Positions 1-6,466 of a DNA stretch of 6,976 nucleotides are shown here, piece after piece; the first letter of the stretch is position 1, and the number at the start of each line of letters is the position of its first letter. Made by a program: the position numbers and the translations under genes. Source of the DNA: Thermoflexales bacterium. GTDB taxonomy: Bacteria > Chloroflexota > Anaerolineae > Fen-1058. The notes below the pieces were generated by a model, which worked only from the letters and a program-made list of their open reading frames with translations, was not told the origin of the DNA and did no database searches. The stretch lies in the NCBI GenBank assembly GCA_030834835.1, contig JAUQXD010000922.1, positions 1 through 6,976 of the forward strand, in the 5' to 3' direction.

Positions 1-1044
1 ACGACGGCCACCGATTACTGGAACGATTCGTGCTCGATCGAAGAACTAACCTACGCGATCGAACACGGCGCGGTCGGGGCGACCACCAACCCCTCGATCG
101 TGCTCGGCGTCCTGAAGAAAGAAGCGCATCTGTGGCGCGATCGCATCAAGCAGATTATCGCGGACAATCCGACGTGGACGGAAGACGACGTTGCCTGGAA
201 GTTGATCGAAGAGATGGCGGTAAAGGGCGCGTCGCTGCTGCTACCCGTTTTCGAGCGCGAACAGGGCCTTAAAGGCCGCCTATCGATCCAGACGAATCCG
301 ACGTTCTATCGCAACGCCGACGCGATCACGCAGCAGGCCATTCACTTCAACACGCTCGCGCCGAATATGCAGGTGAAGATTCCGGTCACGAAGGCAGGCG
401 TGAAGGCGATCGAAGAAGCGACGTACCATGGCGTCAACATCAACGCGACGGTGAGCTTCTGCGTGCCGCAAGTGATCGCGGTAGCCGACGCGGTTGAGCG
501 CGGTCTGAAGCGGCGCGAGGCCGAAGGCAAACCCACCGCCGACATGTCGCCCGTCTGCACCATGATGATCGGTCGTCTGGATGATTGGCTGCACGTGCTG
601 GAGAAGCGCGACAAGATCATCGTGTCGCCCGGCGTGATCGACTGGGCCGGTATCGCCTGCTTCAAGAAGGCGTATCCGATTTTCAGGCAGCGCGGTTATC
701 GCGCCCGGTTGCTGGCGGCGGCGTATCGCCATCACCTGCACTGGTCGGAATTGATCGGCGGCGATGTAGTGTTGACGATTCCGTACGAGTGGCAGCGGCT
801 GTTCAACGACTCCGATATTGAAGTGAAGGAACGCTTCGATGATCCGGTGCCGTCCGGTGTAGTGGAATCGCTGTGCGATCACTTCCCGGATTTCCGGCGC
901 GCGTACAACGAGGACGGCATGACGATTGACGAGTTCGATGCGTTCGGCCCGACCGCCCGCACCTTGCGCGCCTTTATCGTAGCCTATCGTGATTTGACGG
1001 CGGTCGTTCGAGATTACATGCTGCCGAATCCTGATGTGAAATAG
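1..1044 (+). CDS. Transaldolase-family Schiff-base aldolase/transferase, 5'-truncated by window edge
   Basis: The frame is open from base 1 to a TAG stop at 1042-1044, giving 347 visible codons. The start lies outside the window; the GTG at 100 is internal because it follows the conserved ATTNPS motif. Aligned by eye with E. coli TalB: Asp at visible residue 9 (TalB D17), Thr28 and Asn30 in ATTNPS (T33, N35), Lys126 in VKIPVT (Schiff-base K132), Asn148 and Thr150 in NINAT (N154, T156), Arg192 in MIGRLDDW (R181) and Arg243 (R228). Three positions differ: Gln97 replaces catalytic Glu96, Met189 replaces Phe178, and Ala241 replaces Ser226. The family forms a cytoplasmic TIM barrel that makes or breaks aldol bonds through a lysine Schiff base, usually on sugar phosphates. 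Gln at the Glu96 position is also found in fructose-6-phosphate aldolase, so an aldolase role is plausible. Its position before methylmalonate-semialdehyde dehydrogenase and IolE/IolG-like genes suggests inositol or related polyol catabolism. Family assignment is firm; the substrate is unknown. Confidence 0.9.
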   Translation, partial: TTATDYWNDSCSIEELTYAIEHGAVGATTNPSIVLGVLKKEAHLWRDRIKQIIADNPTWTEDDVAWKLIEEMAVKGASLLLPVFEREQGLKGRLSIQTNPTFYRNADAITQQAIHFNTLAPNMQVKIPVTKAGVKAIEEATYHGVNINATVSFCVPQVIAVADAVERGLKRREAEGKPTADMSPVCTMMIGRLDDWLHVLEKRDKIIVSPGVIDWAGIACFKKAYPIFRQRGYRARLLAAAYRHHLHWSELIGGDVVLTIPYEWQRLFNDSDIEVKERFDDPVPSGVVESLCDHFPDFRRAYNEDGMTIDEFDAFGPTARTLRAFIVAYRDLTAVVRDYMLPNPDVK

Positions 1045-1045
1045 A

Positions 1046-1113
1046 CCTCACCCCCAACCCCTCTCCTGAGAATGAAAAGCGGTTCTCAGGAGAGGGGAGT
1101 AGTTGATGTGAGG
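1046..1113. repeat. Palindromic intergenic element (CCTCACCCCC / CCCCTCTCC type)
   Basis: A perfect 15-base inverted repeat pairs 1058-1072 with 1083-1097 around a 10-base loop. Outer arms CCTCAC (1046-1051) and GTGAGG (1108-1113) extend the symmetry, with unpaired bases between the inner and outer arms. It begins one base after the stop codon of the transaldolase-family gene. No T-tract follows the stem, so it is not a classical intrinsic terminator. The sequence type resembles a dispersed palindrome I recall from several bacterial phyla including Chloroflexi; copy number in this genome was not checked. It could stabilise or attenuate the transcript, or be a non-autonomous mobile remnant. 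Confidence 0.7.
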
Positions 1114-1156
1114 CGATTCGTTGACAACTCTGGTAAGTAAACCATAGGAGAACAAG

Positions 1157-2629
1157 ATGGCAGAAAAACTGATGAATTACATTGACGGCGCATGGCGGGC
1201 GGCGACGGGCACCGGCACGCTGGACGTGCAGAATCCGGCCACAGGTGAAACGCTGGGTGTGACGGTGTTCTCCACGCCCGCCGAAGTCGATCTGGCCGCA
1301 CGAGCCGCCGCGAAAGCGTACGAGAGTTGGCGGCGCACGCCCGCGACCGAGCGCATCCAGTATCTCTTCAAACTCAAGATGCTGATGGAAGAGCACTTCG
1401 ACGATCTGGCGCGCAGCATCACGATCGAGAACGGCAAGATCCTCAGCGACGCGCGCGGTGAGATGCGACGTGCGATCGAGAATGTGGAAGTGGCCTGCGG
1501 CATCCCGATGATGATGCTGGGCGACTTCGCGGAAGACATCGCGCGCGGCATCGACGAATATATGATCCGCCAGCCGGTCGGTGTCATCGCCTCGATCTGC
1601 CCGTTCAACTTCCCCGGCATGATCCCGTTCTGGTATCTACCCTACGCGCTGGCGACAGGCAACACGGTGATCATCAAGCCGTCCGAGCGCACGCCGCTGA
1701 CGATGACGAAGGTCTTTCACCTGTTCGAGCAAGTGGGCTTTCCGGCGGGCGTGGTCAATCTTGTGAATGGCGGAGCGGAAACCGTCAACGCGATTCTGGA
1801 TCATCCGCTGATTAACGGCATCACGTTCGTCGGTTCAACCGCCGTCGCGCGTCACGTGTACAGCCGTGCTTCGGCGAACGGCAAGCGGGTGCAGGCACAG
1901 GGCGGCGCGAAGAATCCCGTGTTCGTCTTGCCAGATGCGGACCCGGAGATGACGACGAAGATCGTTATCGATAGCGTGTATGGCAATGCCGGGCAACGCT
2001 GCCTCGCCGCGGCCAACATCGTGATGGTCGCCGGGGCTGAGAAGACCTTTAAGCCGATACTGGCCGAAGCCGCGCAGCAACTCGTCGTGGGTTATGGCTT
2101 GAGTGACGGCGTGCAAATGGGACCCGTCATCACACCGCAAAGCCGGAATCGAATCGAGGGGCTGATTCAAAAGGGCGTTGACGAAGGCGCGAAAATTTTG
2201 GTGGAAGGACGTGACGTGGTGATTGCTGGTTACGAAAAAGGCAACTTCCTACGCCCGACGATCCTCGATAACGTGAAGCCCGGCACGACCGTGGCGACGA
2301 CGGAAATCTTCGGGCCGGTGATGACGCTGATGAACGTCGAGACCCTGGACGATGCGATTCAAATGGTCAACAGCGGACAATACGGCAACATGGCGTGCGT
2401 GTTTACCAGCAGCGGCGCTGCCGCGCGCAAGTTCCGCAACGAAGCGCAGGCGGGCAACATCGGCATCAATATCGGTGTCGCCGCGCCGATGGCGTTCTTC
2501 CCGTTCAGCGGCTGGAAGGAGAGTTTCTTCGGCACACTGCACGGTCAGGGCAAACACGCCGTCGAGTTTTTCACACAGACCAAAGTCGTCGTCGAGCGCT
2601 GGCTTAAAGAGTGGTCGCGCCAGTTCTAA
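1157..2629 (+). CDS. mmsA: Methylmalonate-semialdehyde / malonate-semialdehyde dehydrogenase (CoA-acylating)
   Basis: A full-length 490-residue ALDH-superfamily protein, the usual MmsA/IolA size. Family chemistry: NAD+ and CoA-dependent oxidative decarboxylation of malonate semialdehyde to acetyl-CoA, or of methylmalonate semialdehyde to propionyl-CoA, in the cytoplasm. Visible motifs in order: CPFNFP with Asn151 (oxyanion hole), KPSERTP with Lys174 (NAD binding), FVGSTAV (224-230), GQRC with catalytic Cys282, and near the C-terminus [11 protein letters not shown] followed by SFFGTLH, a hallmark of this subfamily. Arg105 (in RRAIENVE) and Arg281 match the carboxylate-binding arginines known from B. 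subtilis IolA. The general-base Glu of hydrolytic ALDHs is absent (Gln248), as expected for a CoA-acylating member. Start ATG 1157 is supported by AGGAG at 1146-1150 with a 6-base spacer. Beside IolE- and IolG-like genes, the iolA role (last step of inositol breakdown) is most likely; valine or propionate metabolism is the alternative. Confidence 0.95.
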   Translation: MAEKLMNYIDGAWRAATGTGTLDVQNPATGETLGVTVFSTPAEVDLAARAAAKAYESWRRTPATERIQYLFKLKMLMEEHFDDLARSITIENGKILSDARGEMRRAIENVEVACGIPMMMLGDFAEDIARGIDEYMIRQPVGVIASICPFNFPGMIPFWYLPYALATGNTVIIKPSERTPLTMTKVFHLFEQVGFPAGVVNLVNGGAETVNAILDHPLINGITFVGSTAVARHVYSRASANGKRVQAQGGAKNPVFVLPDADPEMTTKIVIDSVYGNAGQRCLAAANIVMVAGAEKTFKPILAEAAQQLVVGYGLSDGVQMGPVITPQSRNRIEGLIQKGVDEGAKILVEGRDVVIAGYEKGNFLRPTILDNVKPGTTVATTEIFGPVMTLMNVETLDDAIQMVNSGQYGNMACVFTSSGAAARKFRNEAQAGNIGINIGVAAPMAFFPFSGWKESFFGTLHGQGKHAVEFFTQTKVVVERWLKEWSRQF

Positions 2630-2636
2630 ATCCCAA

Positions 2637-2709
2637 CGTGTCACCCCGAGCGAAGCGTGGGGTCTCTATCGTCGTGATTGAGATTCCTCGCTGCGCTCGG
2701 AATGACACG
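2637..2709. repeat. Palindromic intergenic element with two self-folding arms (CATTCCGAGCG type)
   Basis: Two 30-base arms, 2637-2666 and 2680-2709, are inverted repeats matching at 24 of 30 positions around a 13-base loop. Each arm also folds on itself: ACCCC (2643-2647) pairs with GGGGT (2659-2663), and ATTCC (2683-2687) pairs with GGAAT (2699-2703). Four of the six differences between arms are two-pair swaps that preserve the local hairpins. The sequence belongs to a type of dispersed repeat I recall from many bacterial genomes; this was not verified by search. It fills the gap between mmsA and the IolE-like gene and ends 9 bases before the latter's Shine-Dalgarno sequence. Confidence 0.75.
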
Positions 2710-2718
2710 CTCAAATAT

Positions 2719-2727
2719 GAGGTGATC
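2719..2727 (+). promoter_or_regulatory. Extended Shine-Dalgarno site of the IolE-like gene
   Basis: GAGGTGATC is complementary over nine bases to the conserved 3' end of bacterial 16S rRNA. It stands two bases before ATG 2730, so the core GAGG lies 7 bases from the start codon. It fixes this ATG as the start and predicts efficient translation. Confidence 0.75.
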
Positions 2728-2729
2728 CA

Positions 2730-3629
2730 ATGATTAAAGTCGCAAATGCCCCGTGTTCGTGGGGCGCGCTGGAGTTCGATCTGGCCGGTGAAGCGCCGGG
2801 CTATGTGCAAGTGCTCAACGAAATCGTCGAGACGGGCTACATCGGCACGGAACTGGGCGATTGGGGTTTCATGCCCACCGATCCGGCCAGGTTGTCGAAC
2901 GAGATTCACTCGCGCGGCTTGAAGCTGCTGGGCGCGTTCGTGCCAGTGCTGCTCAAAGACCCGAAGGCGCATGCAGCAGGCGTCGAAGTTGCCGTGCGCA
3001 CCGCCAAATTGATGGCCGCCGTCGAAGGCGATCTGCCCTTCATCGTGCTGGCCGACGACAACGGCAAAGACCCCGTTCGCACGAAGAATGCGGGCCGCGT
3101 CACGCCGGAGATGGGCCTGAGTGACGCCGAGTGGCAAATCGCCGCGGAAGGCGCGATGAAGGTAGCCGAGGCTGTGAAGAAAGAGGCCGGGCTGCGCACC
3201 GCGTTTCATCATCACTGCGCGGGCTTTGTCGAAACACCCGCCGAGATCGAGAAACTGCTCAGCCTGACCGATCCGAAGTTGCTGGGCCTCGTGTTCGACT
3301 GCGGTCACTATGCCTTCGGCGGCGGCGATCCGGTCGAAGGTCTGCGCAAGCTCGGTAAGCGCGTGTGGCACTTCCATTTCAAGGATCATGAGCCTGATGT
3401 TCACAGGCAAGCGCTCGCGAACGGCTGGGACTATTTCCAGTCGGTGAGCCACGGCGTCTTTTGCGAACTCGGCAAGGGCGATGTGAACTTCCCGGCGCTG
3501 ATCGCCGAACTGAAAAAGATCGGTTTTGATGGCTGGGGTGTGGTGGAGCAGGATGTGCTGCCGGGTATGGGCCAGCCCAAAGAGTCGGCGCGGCGCAATC
3601 GAGAGTACATCAAATCGCTGGGACTTTAG
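2730..3629 (+). CDS. iolE: IolE-like sugar isomerase/dehydratase (xylose isomerase-like TIM barrel)
   Basis: A complete 299-residue protein of the xylose isomerase-like TIM barrel superfamily, close to the usual IolE length. It opens with VANAPCSWG, resembling the N-terminal strand of inosose dehydratases, followed by TELGDWGF (40-47). Probable divalent-metal ligands or active-site residues are Glu168 (in AGFVET, after the His160-162 cluster), Asp190 and His193 (in VFDCGH), His214 and His216 (in WHFHFKDH) and Glu273 (in VVEQD). Asp, His and Glu at such strand ends match the metal site of IolE/IolI-type enzymes. The expected reaction is Mn/Co-dependent dehydration of 2-keto-myo-inositol (scyllo-inosose), in the cytoplasm. 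The adjoining IolG-like dehydrogenase and MmsA support this. Alternatives are an inosose isomerase (IolI type) or another polyol-ketose isomerase. The superfamily is certain; the exact substrate is inferred from context. Confidence 0.8.
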   Translation: MIKVANAPCSWGALEFDLAGEAPGYVQVLNEIVETGYIGTELGDWGFMPTDPARLSNEIHSRGLKLLGAFVPVLLKDPKAHAAGVEVAVRTAKLMAAVEGDLPFIVLADDNGKDPVRTKNAGRVTPEMGLSDAEWQIAAEGAMKVAEAVKKEAGLRTAFHHHCAGFVETPAEIEKLLSLTDPKLLGLVFDCGHYAFGGGDPVEGLRKLGKRVWHFHFKDHEPDVHRQALANGWDYFQSVSHGVFCELGKGDVNFPALIAELKKIGFDGWGVVEQDVLPGMGQPKESARRNREYIKSLGL

Positions 3630-3633
3630 AGTT

Positions 3634-3818
3634 CGTCATTGCGAGGAGCATCCTGAGCGGAGTGGCATCGTTTCGCCACGCAGTCGAAGGGTGCGACGAA
3701 GCAATCGCATACCGACGGAGACAGAGATTGCTTCGCATTCTTCGACTTCGCCGCAATGCTTCGACTTCGCTACGCTTCGCTCAGCAGCGCGGCTCCGCTC
3801 AGAATGCTCGCAATGACG
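3634..3818. repeat. Composite palindromic intergenic element (CGTCATTGCGAG type)
   Basis: This 185-base element occupies most of the 229-base gap before the iolG-like gene. The outer arms are CGTCATTGCGAG (3634-3645) and its exact complement at 3807-3818. After a 3-base insertion the symmetry continues for 14 more bases with one mismatch (3649-3662 against 3793-3806). An inner stem pairs CGAAGCAATC (3697-3706) with 3726-3735. A 12-base direct repeat, CTTCGACTTCGC, occurs at 3740-3751 and 3759-3770, 19 bases apart. No credible coding frame is present. CGTCATTGCGAG...GAAGCAATC palindromes are, from recall, a widespread dispersed repeat type; copy number here is unchecked. Confidence 0.75.
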
Positions 3819-3858
3819 TGGAATCTTGTCGAACTAATCATCTTTTAGGAGATGCAAC

Positions 3859-4878
3859 ATGAGTACTGGAAACGTTCGAGTAGGCGTGATCGGCACGGGC
3901 GGCATGGGCACACGACATGCCGTGAATATCCATCGTTTCGTCGGCGGCGCAAGTGTTGTGGCCGTGTACGATCTCGATCAAGGCCGCGCCAATCAGGCTG
4001 CGGCGCAATGCGGCACTGCGCAGGTCTTCGATGATCCGATCAAATTGATCAACGATGGCAGCGTCGATGCAGTGGTGATCGCGTCGCCCGATGGAACACA
4101 TGCCGAGATGACGCTAGCCTGTCTCAAGGCGGGCAAGCCGGTGTTGTGCGAGAAGCCGCTGGCGACCAAAGCCGAAGACGCAGTGAGAGTCTTAGAGGCC
4201 GAAGTGGCGATCGGGCGCAAGCTGATCGCCGTGGGCTTTATGCGCCGCTTCGATCCGCAGCACGTTGCCGTGAAGAACATGGCGACTTCGGGCGAGATCG
4301 GCCAGCCGCTGTTGTGGAAGGGCGTGCATCGCAACGCGCAGGTCGCCTTTGGCATCACGGGCGCGACGATCCTGATCAACTCGGCCGGGCACGATTTTGA
4401 TTCGGCGCGTTTTCTGCTGGGTCAGGAAGTGCAGGATGTCTTTGTGCGCGGCCTGAAATCGCGAGCCGAATTGCACGCCGACACGAAGGACCTGCTGCTG
4501 ATCCAGCTGACGATGAGCAACAATTGCCTCGCGACGGCGGAAGTGTACGTCAACGACGAATACGGCTATGAAGTCTCGGCGGAACTTGTGTGCCAGCGCG
4601 GCACGGCGATCACCGTACAGCCTGATAAGACGCTGGTGCGCGCGAAGTCCCATCGGGGCTTTTACGTGGCCGCCGATTGGCTGTCACCCTTCCAGGACGC
4701 TTACGTCGCCGAGTTGATCGATTGGGTGGACTCGCTGCAATCGGGCCAGCCCTTCCGCGGCGCGACGGCGTGGGATGGCTACGTGACGATGATGGTGACC
4801 ACGGCGGCGATCCAATCGTTGAACACGGGTGCAATCGTGCCGGTGAAGCTGATCGAGAAACCGGCGCTGTATGCCTGA
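3859..4878 (+). CDS. iolG: Gfo/Idh/MocA dehydrogenase, probable myo-inositol 2-dehydrogenase
   Basis: A complete 339-residue protein, typical for IolG. The N-terminal Rossmann domain shows GVIGTGGMGTRH (9-20) and Asp38 at the end of the second strand, favouring NAD+. CEKPLA (97-102) carries the conserved Lys99, and GFMRRFDP (126-133) is characteristic of inositol dehydrogenases. The C-terminal domain contains INSAGHDFD with His178, equivalent to B. subtilis IolG His176. The partner Asp172 is replaced by Asn174. Expected reaction: oxidation of myo-inositol to 2-keto-myo-inositol, the substrate of the upstream IolE-like enzyme. ATG 3859 is chosen because AGGAG at 3847-3851 lies 7 bases before it; an ATG at 3852 is in another frame. 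As the last gene of the block it is followed by a strong terminator hairpin. Related Gfo/Idh enzymes use other cyclitols or sugars, so the substrate remains an inference. Confidence 0.85.
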   Translation: MSTGNVRVGVIGTGGMGTRHAVNIHRFVGGASVVAVYDLDQGRANQAAAQCGTAQVFDDPIKLINDGSVDAVVIASPDGTHAEMTLACLKAGKPVLCEKPLATKAEDAVRVLEAEVAIGRKLIAVGFMRRFDPQHVAVKNMATSGEIGQPLLWKGVHRNAQVAFGITGATILINSAGHDFDSARFLLGQEVQDVFVRGLKSRAELHADTKDLLLIQLTMSNNCLATAEVYVNDEYGYEVSAELVCQRGTAITVQPDKTLVRAKSHRGFYVAADWLSPFQDAYVAELIDWVDSLQSGQPFRGATAWDGYVTMMVTTAAIQSLNTGAIVPVKLIEKPALYA

Positions 4879-4893
4879 GCTGTGTTTGGGGTG

Positions 4894-4936
4894 AAATGAC
4901 ATCAGGCCGACGCATTGCGTCGGCCTGATGTCGTTT
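4894..4936. terminator. Bidirectional intrinsic terminator between convergent blocks
   Basis: A perfect 17-base inverted repeat (4898-4914 and 4916-4932) is separated by one base, so in RNA it would form about 16 pairs closed by an ATT loop. AAA at 4894-4896 and TTT at 4934-4936 flank the stem, giving a short U-run in both orientations. It lies 15 bases after the iolG-like stop and 9 bases before the TfoX-domain stop on the opposite strand. The T-runs are short, but stem strength and position strongly suggest shared termination. Confidence 0.85.
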
Positions 4937-4945
4937 GCCGGGCGC

Positions 4946-5272
4946 TTACTTTTTCTTCTTCTTGACGGGCAAAGGCAATTCGCGTGCGGTGATTTTGATC
5001 AACTCGGCCAGCCCCTCGCGGTCTTCCAGCATCTCGGCGGAGATCAGGAAACACGGCTTCGCGCCGGGATAGGGGCTGGCTTCCGTGACCGTTTTCAACA
5101 GGCTGCGCCCGCCGGCAGTTGGCTTGACGAAGAATTGATCGTCACACACCAGGGCGACCATTTTTCCGCCACAGTAAATGCCATATTCTCCGAACATCTT
5201 TTTGGCTGAGACATCGCCGGCGGCTGAAATCTGATCGATGACAAAATCAACGGTGCTTTGCTGCGAGGCCAT
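4946..5272 (-). CDS. Stand-alone TfoX N-terminal domain protein
   Basis: A 108-residue protein starting at the ATG complementary to 5270-5272. AAGGAG (complement of 5278-5283) lies 5 bases upstream, so this start is preferred over an in-frame ATG 17 codons earlier, which would add an unconserved basic extension. The family hallmark VSAKKMFGEYGIY is at residues 21-33, followed by GKMVALVCDDQFFVKP and ending in PVKKKKK. This matches the small TfoX_N domain, named after the competence regulator TfoX/Sxy; isolated copies like this have no established general function. There is no signal peptide or membrane segment, so it should be cytoplasmic. It is the last gene of the minus block, 138 bases beyond the oxidoreductase stop, and may have its own promoter, though I see no clear one. 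It has no evident metabolic link to its neighbours. Confidence 0.85.
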   Translation of the reverse strand: MASQQSTVDFVIDQISAAGDVSAKKMFGEYGIYCGGKMVALVCDDQFFVKPTAGGRSLLKTVTEASPYPGAKPCFLISAEMLEDREGLAELIKITARELPLPVKKKKK

Positions 5273-5410
5273 GACAACTCCTTGATGTCGAGATGGTCGA
5301 GCGATGACGCGCTTCTTGATCAATGATCAGGTTCGTTCTCATTGGGCCTGCGCATTGTCGCAGTCTTGGCGGGACGCGATCGTCGTCTTCGCCCAAACGG
5401 AAGAATCACA

Positions 5411-6457
5411 TCAAACTGAGGTCTGTAATCGTACCGGCTGCTTGCTGCCAAGCGATTGGATGGCGGCGGCTTGTACTTCGGCGGTGGGCAGCACGCGTCG
5501 CGGCGAGGTGTCCGGCTCGCGTCCCTCGCGAATGCACTCGACGAAATGACGCAGTGAGGCGGTGAACGCGCCTGTGATCTTGCCGTCGACGATATCGGCC
5601 GTGTGCGGCCCGCTGAATTTCACTTCTTGTCCGCCGTGCGCATTGTACAACTCGGCCGTCCGCGTGCGGGCGTGATATGTGAGCGCACCTTCACTTCCGA
5701 TGATTTGCAGGTACCCGTCGGCAATGCGCGGGTAGGTGTTGGGATGGATCCACGAACTGTGGAAATTCGCGCTGACGCCGCCCTCGAACTGGATCAGCGC
5801 GTTCAGCCCATCGTGGACAGGGATGCCCTGTGCTTCCAATGTCCCGTGCACTTCTTGCGCAAACACGTCGATCGGGTTGGCGCCGAGGAACCAATGCACG
5901 AGGTCGAGATCGTGGCTGCTCATGAAATAGAGCGGTGAAGTCTGTGCCGCCCAACTCGCGATCATTCCGGTGGGCACCGAGCGGGTGTCGAACTTGACCG
6001 AGAGGATAAAGGCCGGTTGGCCGAGTTCGCCGTTTTCGATCGCCCGCTTGATCCACACGTGATCAGACACATACCGCTGGCTGAAATTGACCATGGCGAC
6101 GACCTTGGCTGAGGCGGCCGCCGCCACGATGTCGTGCGCATCCTGCGCCGTCGTCGCGAGTGGCTTTTCCATAAACACGTGCTTGCCCGCCCGCAGCGCC
6201 GTAACGACCGGGGCGCGGTGCAGATGATCCGGGGTGGCGACGGCGACCACATCGACATCCACGGTGTGCAGCATCACTTCATAATCGGTAAACGCGCGTG
6301 CGCCGTGCGTTTGGGCAACCTGCTCCGCTCGCGCGGCGTTAAGGTCGGCCACTGCAATCAATTCACAATCTGGCTGTTCGGCAAAAACACGCGCGTGGCG
6401 CGAACCGAGAATTCCCGCGCCGACAACGGCGACACGCAGTTTTTCAGTGGGTGGCAT
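5411..6457 (-). CDS. Gfo/Idh/MocA family oxidoreductase linked to a sugar ABC transporter
   Basis: A complete 348-residue protein of usual family length. The Rossmann motif VVGAGILGSRH is at residues 11-21, Asp38 ends the second strand (NAD preference), and MEKPLA (96-101) holds the conserved Lys98. In the C-terminal domain, FMSSHDLD gives His182 at the catalytic His position, but Phe178 replaces the Asp found four residues earlier in IolG. The enzyme should be a cytoplasmic NAD(P)-dependent sugar, sugar-acid or cyclitol dehydrogenase; which one cannot be read from sequence. It is clearly divergent from the IolG-like protein in this window and not a recent duplicate. Its ATG lies 9 bases after the permease stop, and a purine-rich GGATAGGGG overlapping that stop can serve as ribosome binding site, so the two genes are very likely co-transcribed. 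It probably acts on the imported substrate or its product. Confidence 0.88.
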   Translation of the reverse strand: MPPTEKLRVAVVGAGILGSRHARVFAEQPDCELIAVADLNAARAEQVAQTHGARAFTDYEVMLHTVDVDVVAVATPDHLHRAPVVTALRAGKHVFMEKPLATTAQDAHDIVAAAASAKVVAMVNFSQRYVSDHVWIKRAIENGELGQPAFILSVKFDTRSVPTGMIASWAAQTSPLYFMSSHDLDLVHWFLGANPIDVFAQEVHGTLEAQGIPVHDGLNALIQFEGGVSANFHSSWIHPNTYPRIADGYLQIIGSEGALTYHARTRTAELYNAHGGQEVKFSGPHTADIVDGKITGAFTASLRHFVECIREGREPDTSPRRVLPTAEVQAAAIQSLGSKQPVRLQTSV

Positions 6458-6466
6458 GCTGTGCCC

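Noticed and set aside
280..882. 200-codon open frame on the minus strand opposite the transaldolase-family gene
   Set aside because: The translation is rich in Arg, His and Gly without family motifs and is fully contained within a well-supported gene, so it is a codon-bias shadow.
1058..1097. Perfect hairpin after the transaldolase-family gene as an intrinsic terminator
   Set aside because: No T-run follows on either strand and flanking bases extend the symmetry as a dispersed-repeat type, so it is listed as a repeat; partial attenuation remains possible.
1121..1149. Perfect TTGACA -35-like hexamer before mmsA
   Set aside because: At 16-18 bases downstream there is no convincing -10 hexamer, and any such site would overlap the Shine-Dalgarno sequence. 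The match is probably coincidental.
2604..3452. Long open frame (about 280 codons) on the minus strand opposite the IolE-like gene
   Set aside because: It lies opposite a gene with clear family motifs, runs through the palindromic repeat, and its translation shows no recognisable domain. Such antisense frames are common in GC-rich genes.
5273..5323. Earlier in-frame ATG adding 17 residues to the TfoX-domain protein
   Set aside because: The downstream ATG has an AAGGAG site at ideal spacing and gives the normal domain boundary; the extension overlaps that site and shows no conserved feature.
5342..5396. Possible structured region with stems TTGGGC/GCCCAA and CTGCG/CGCAG after the minus-strand oxidoreductase
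   Set aside because: The outer stem is only six pairs around a large interior and there is no T-tract, so a terminator or regulatory RNA is not supported.
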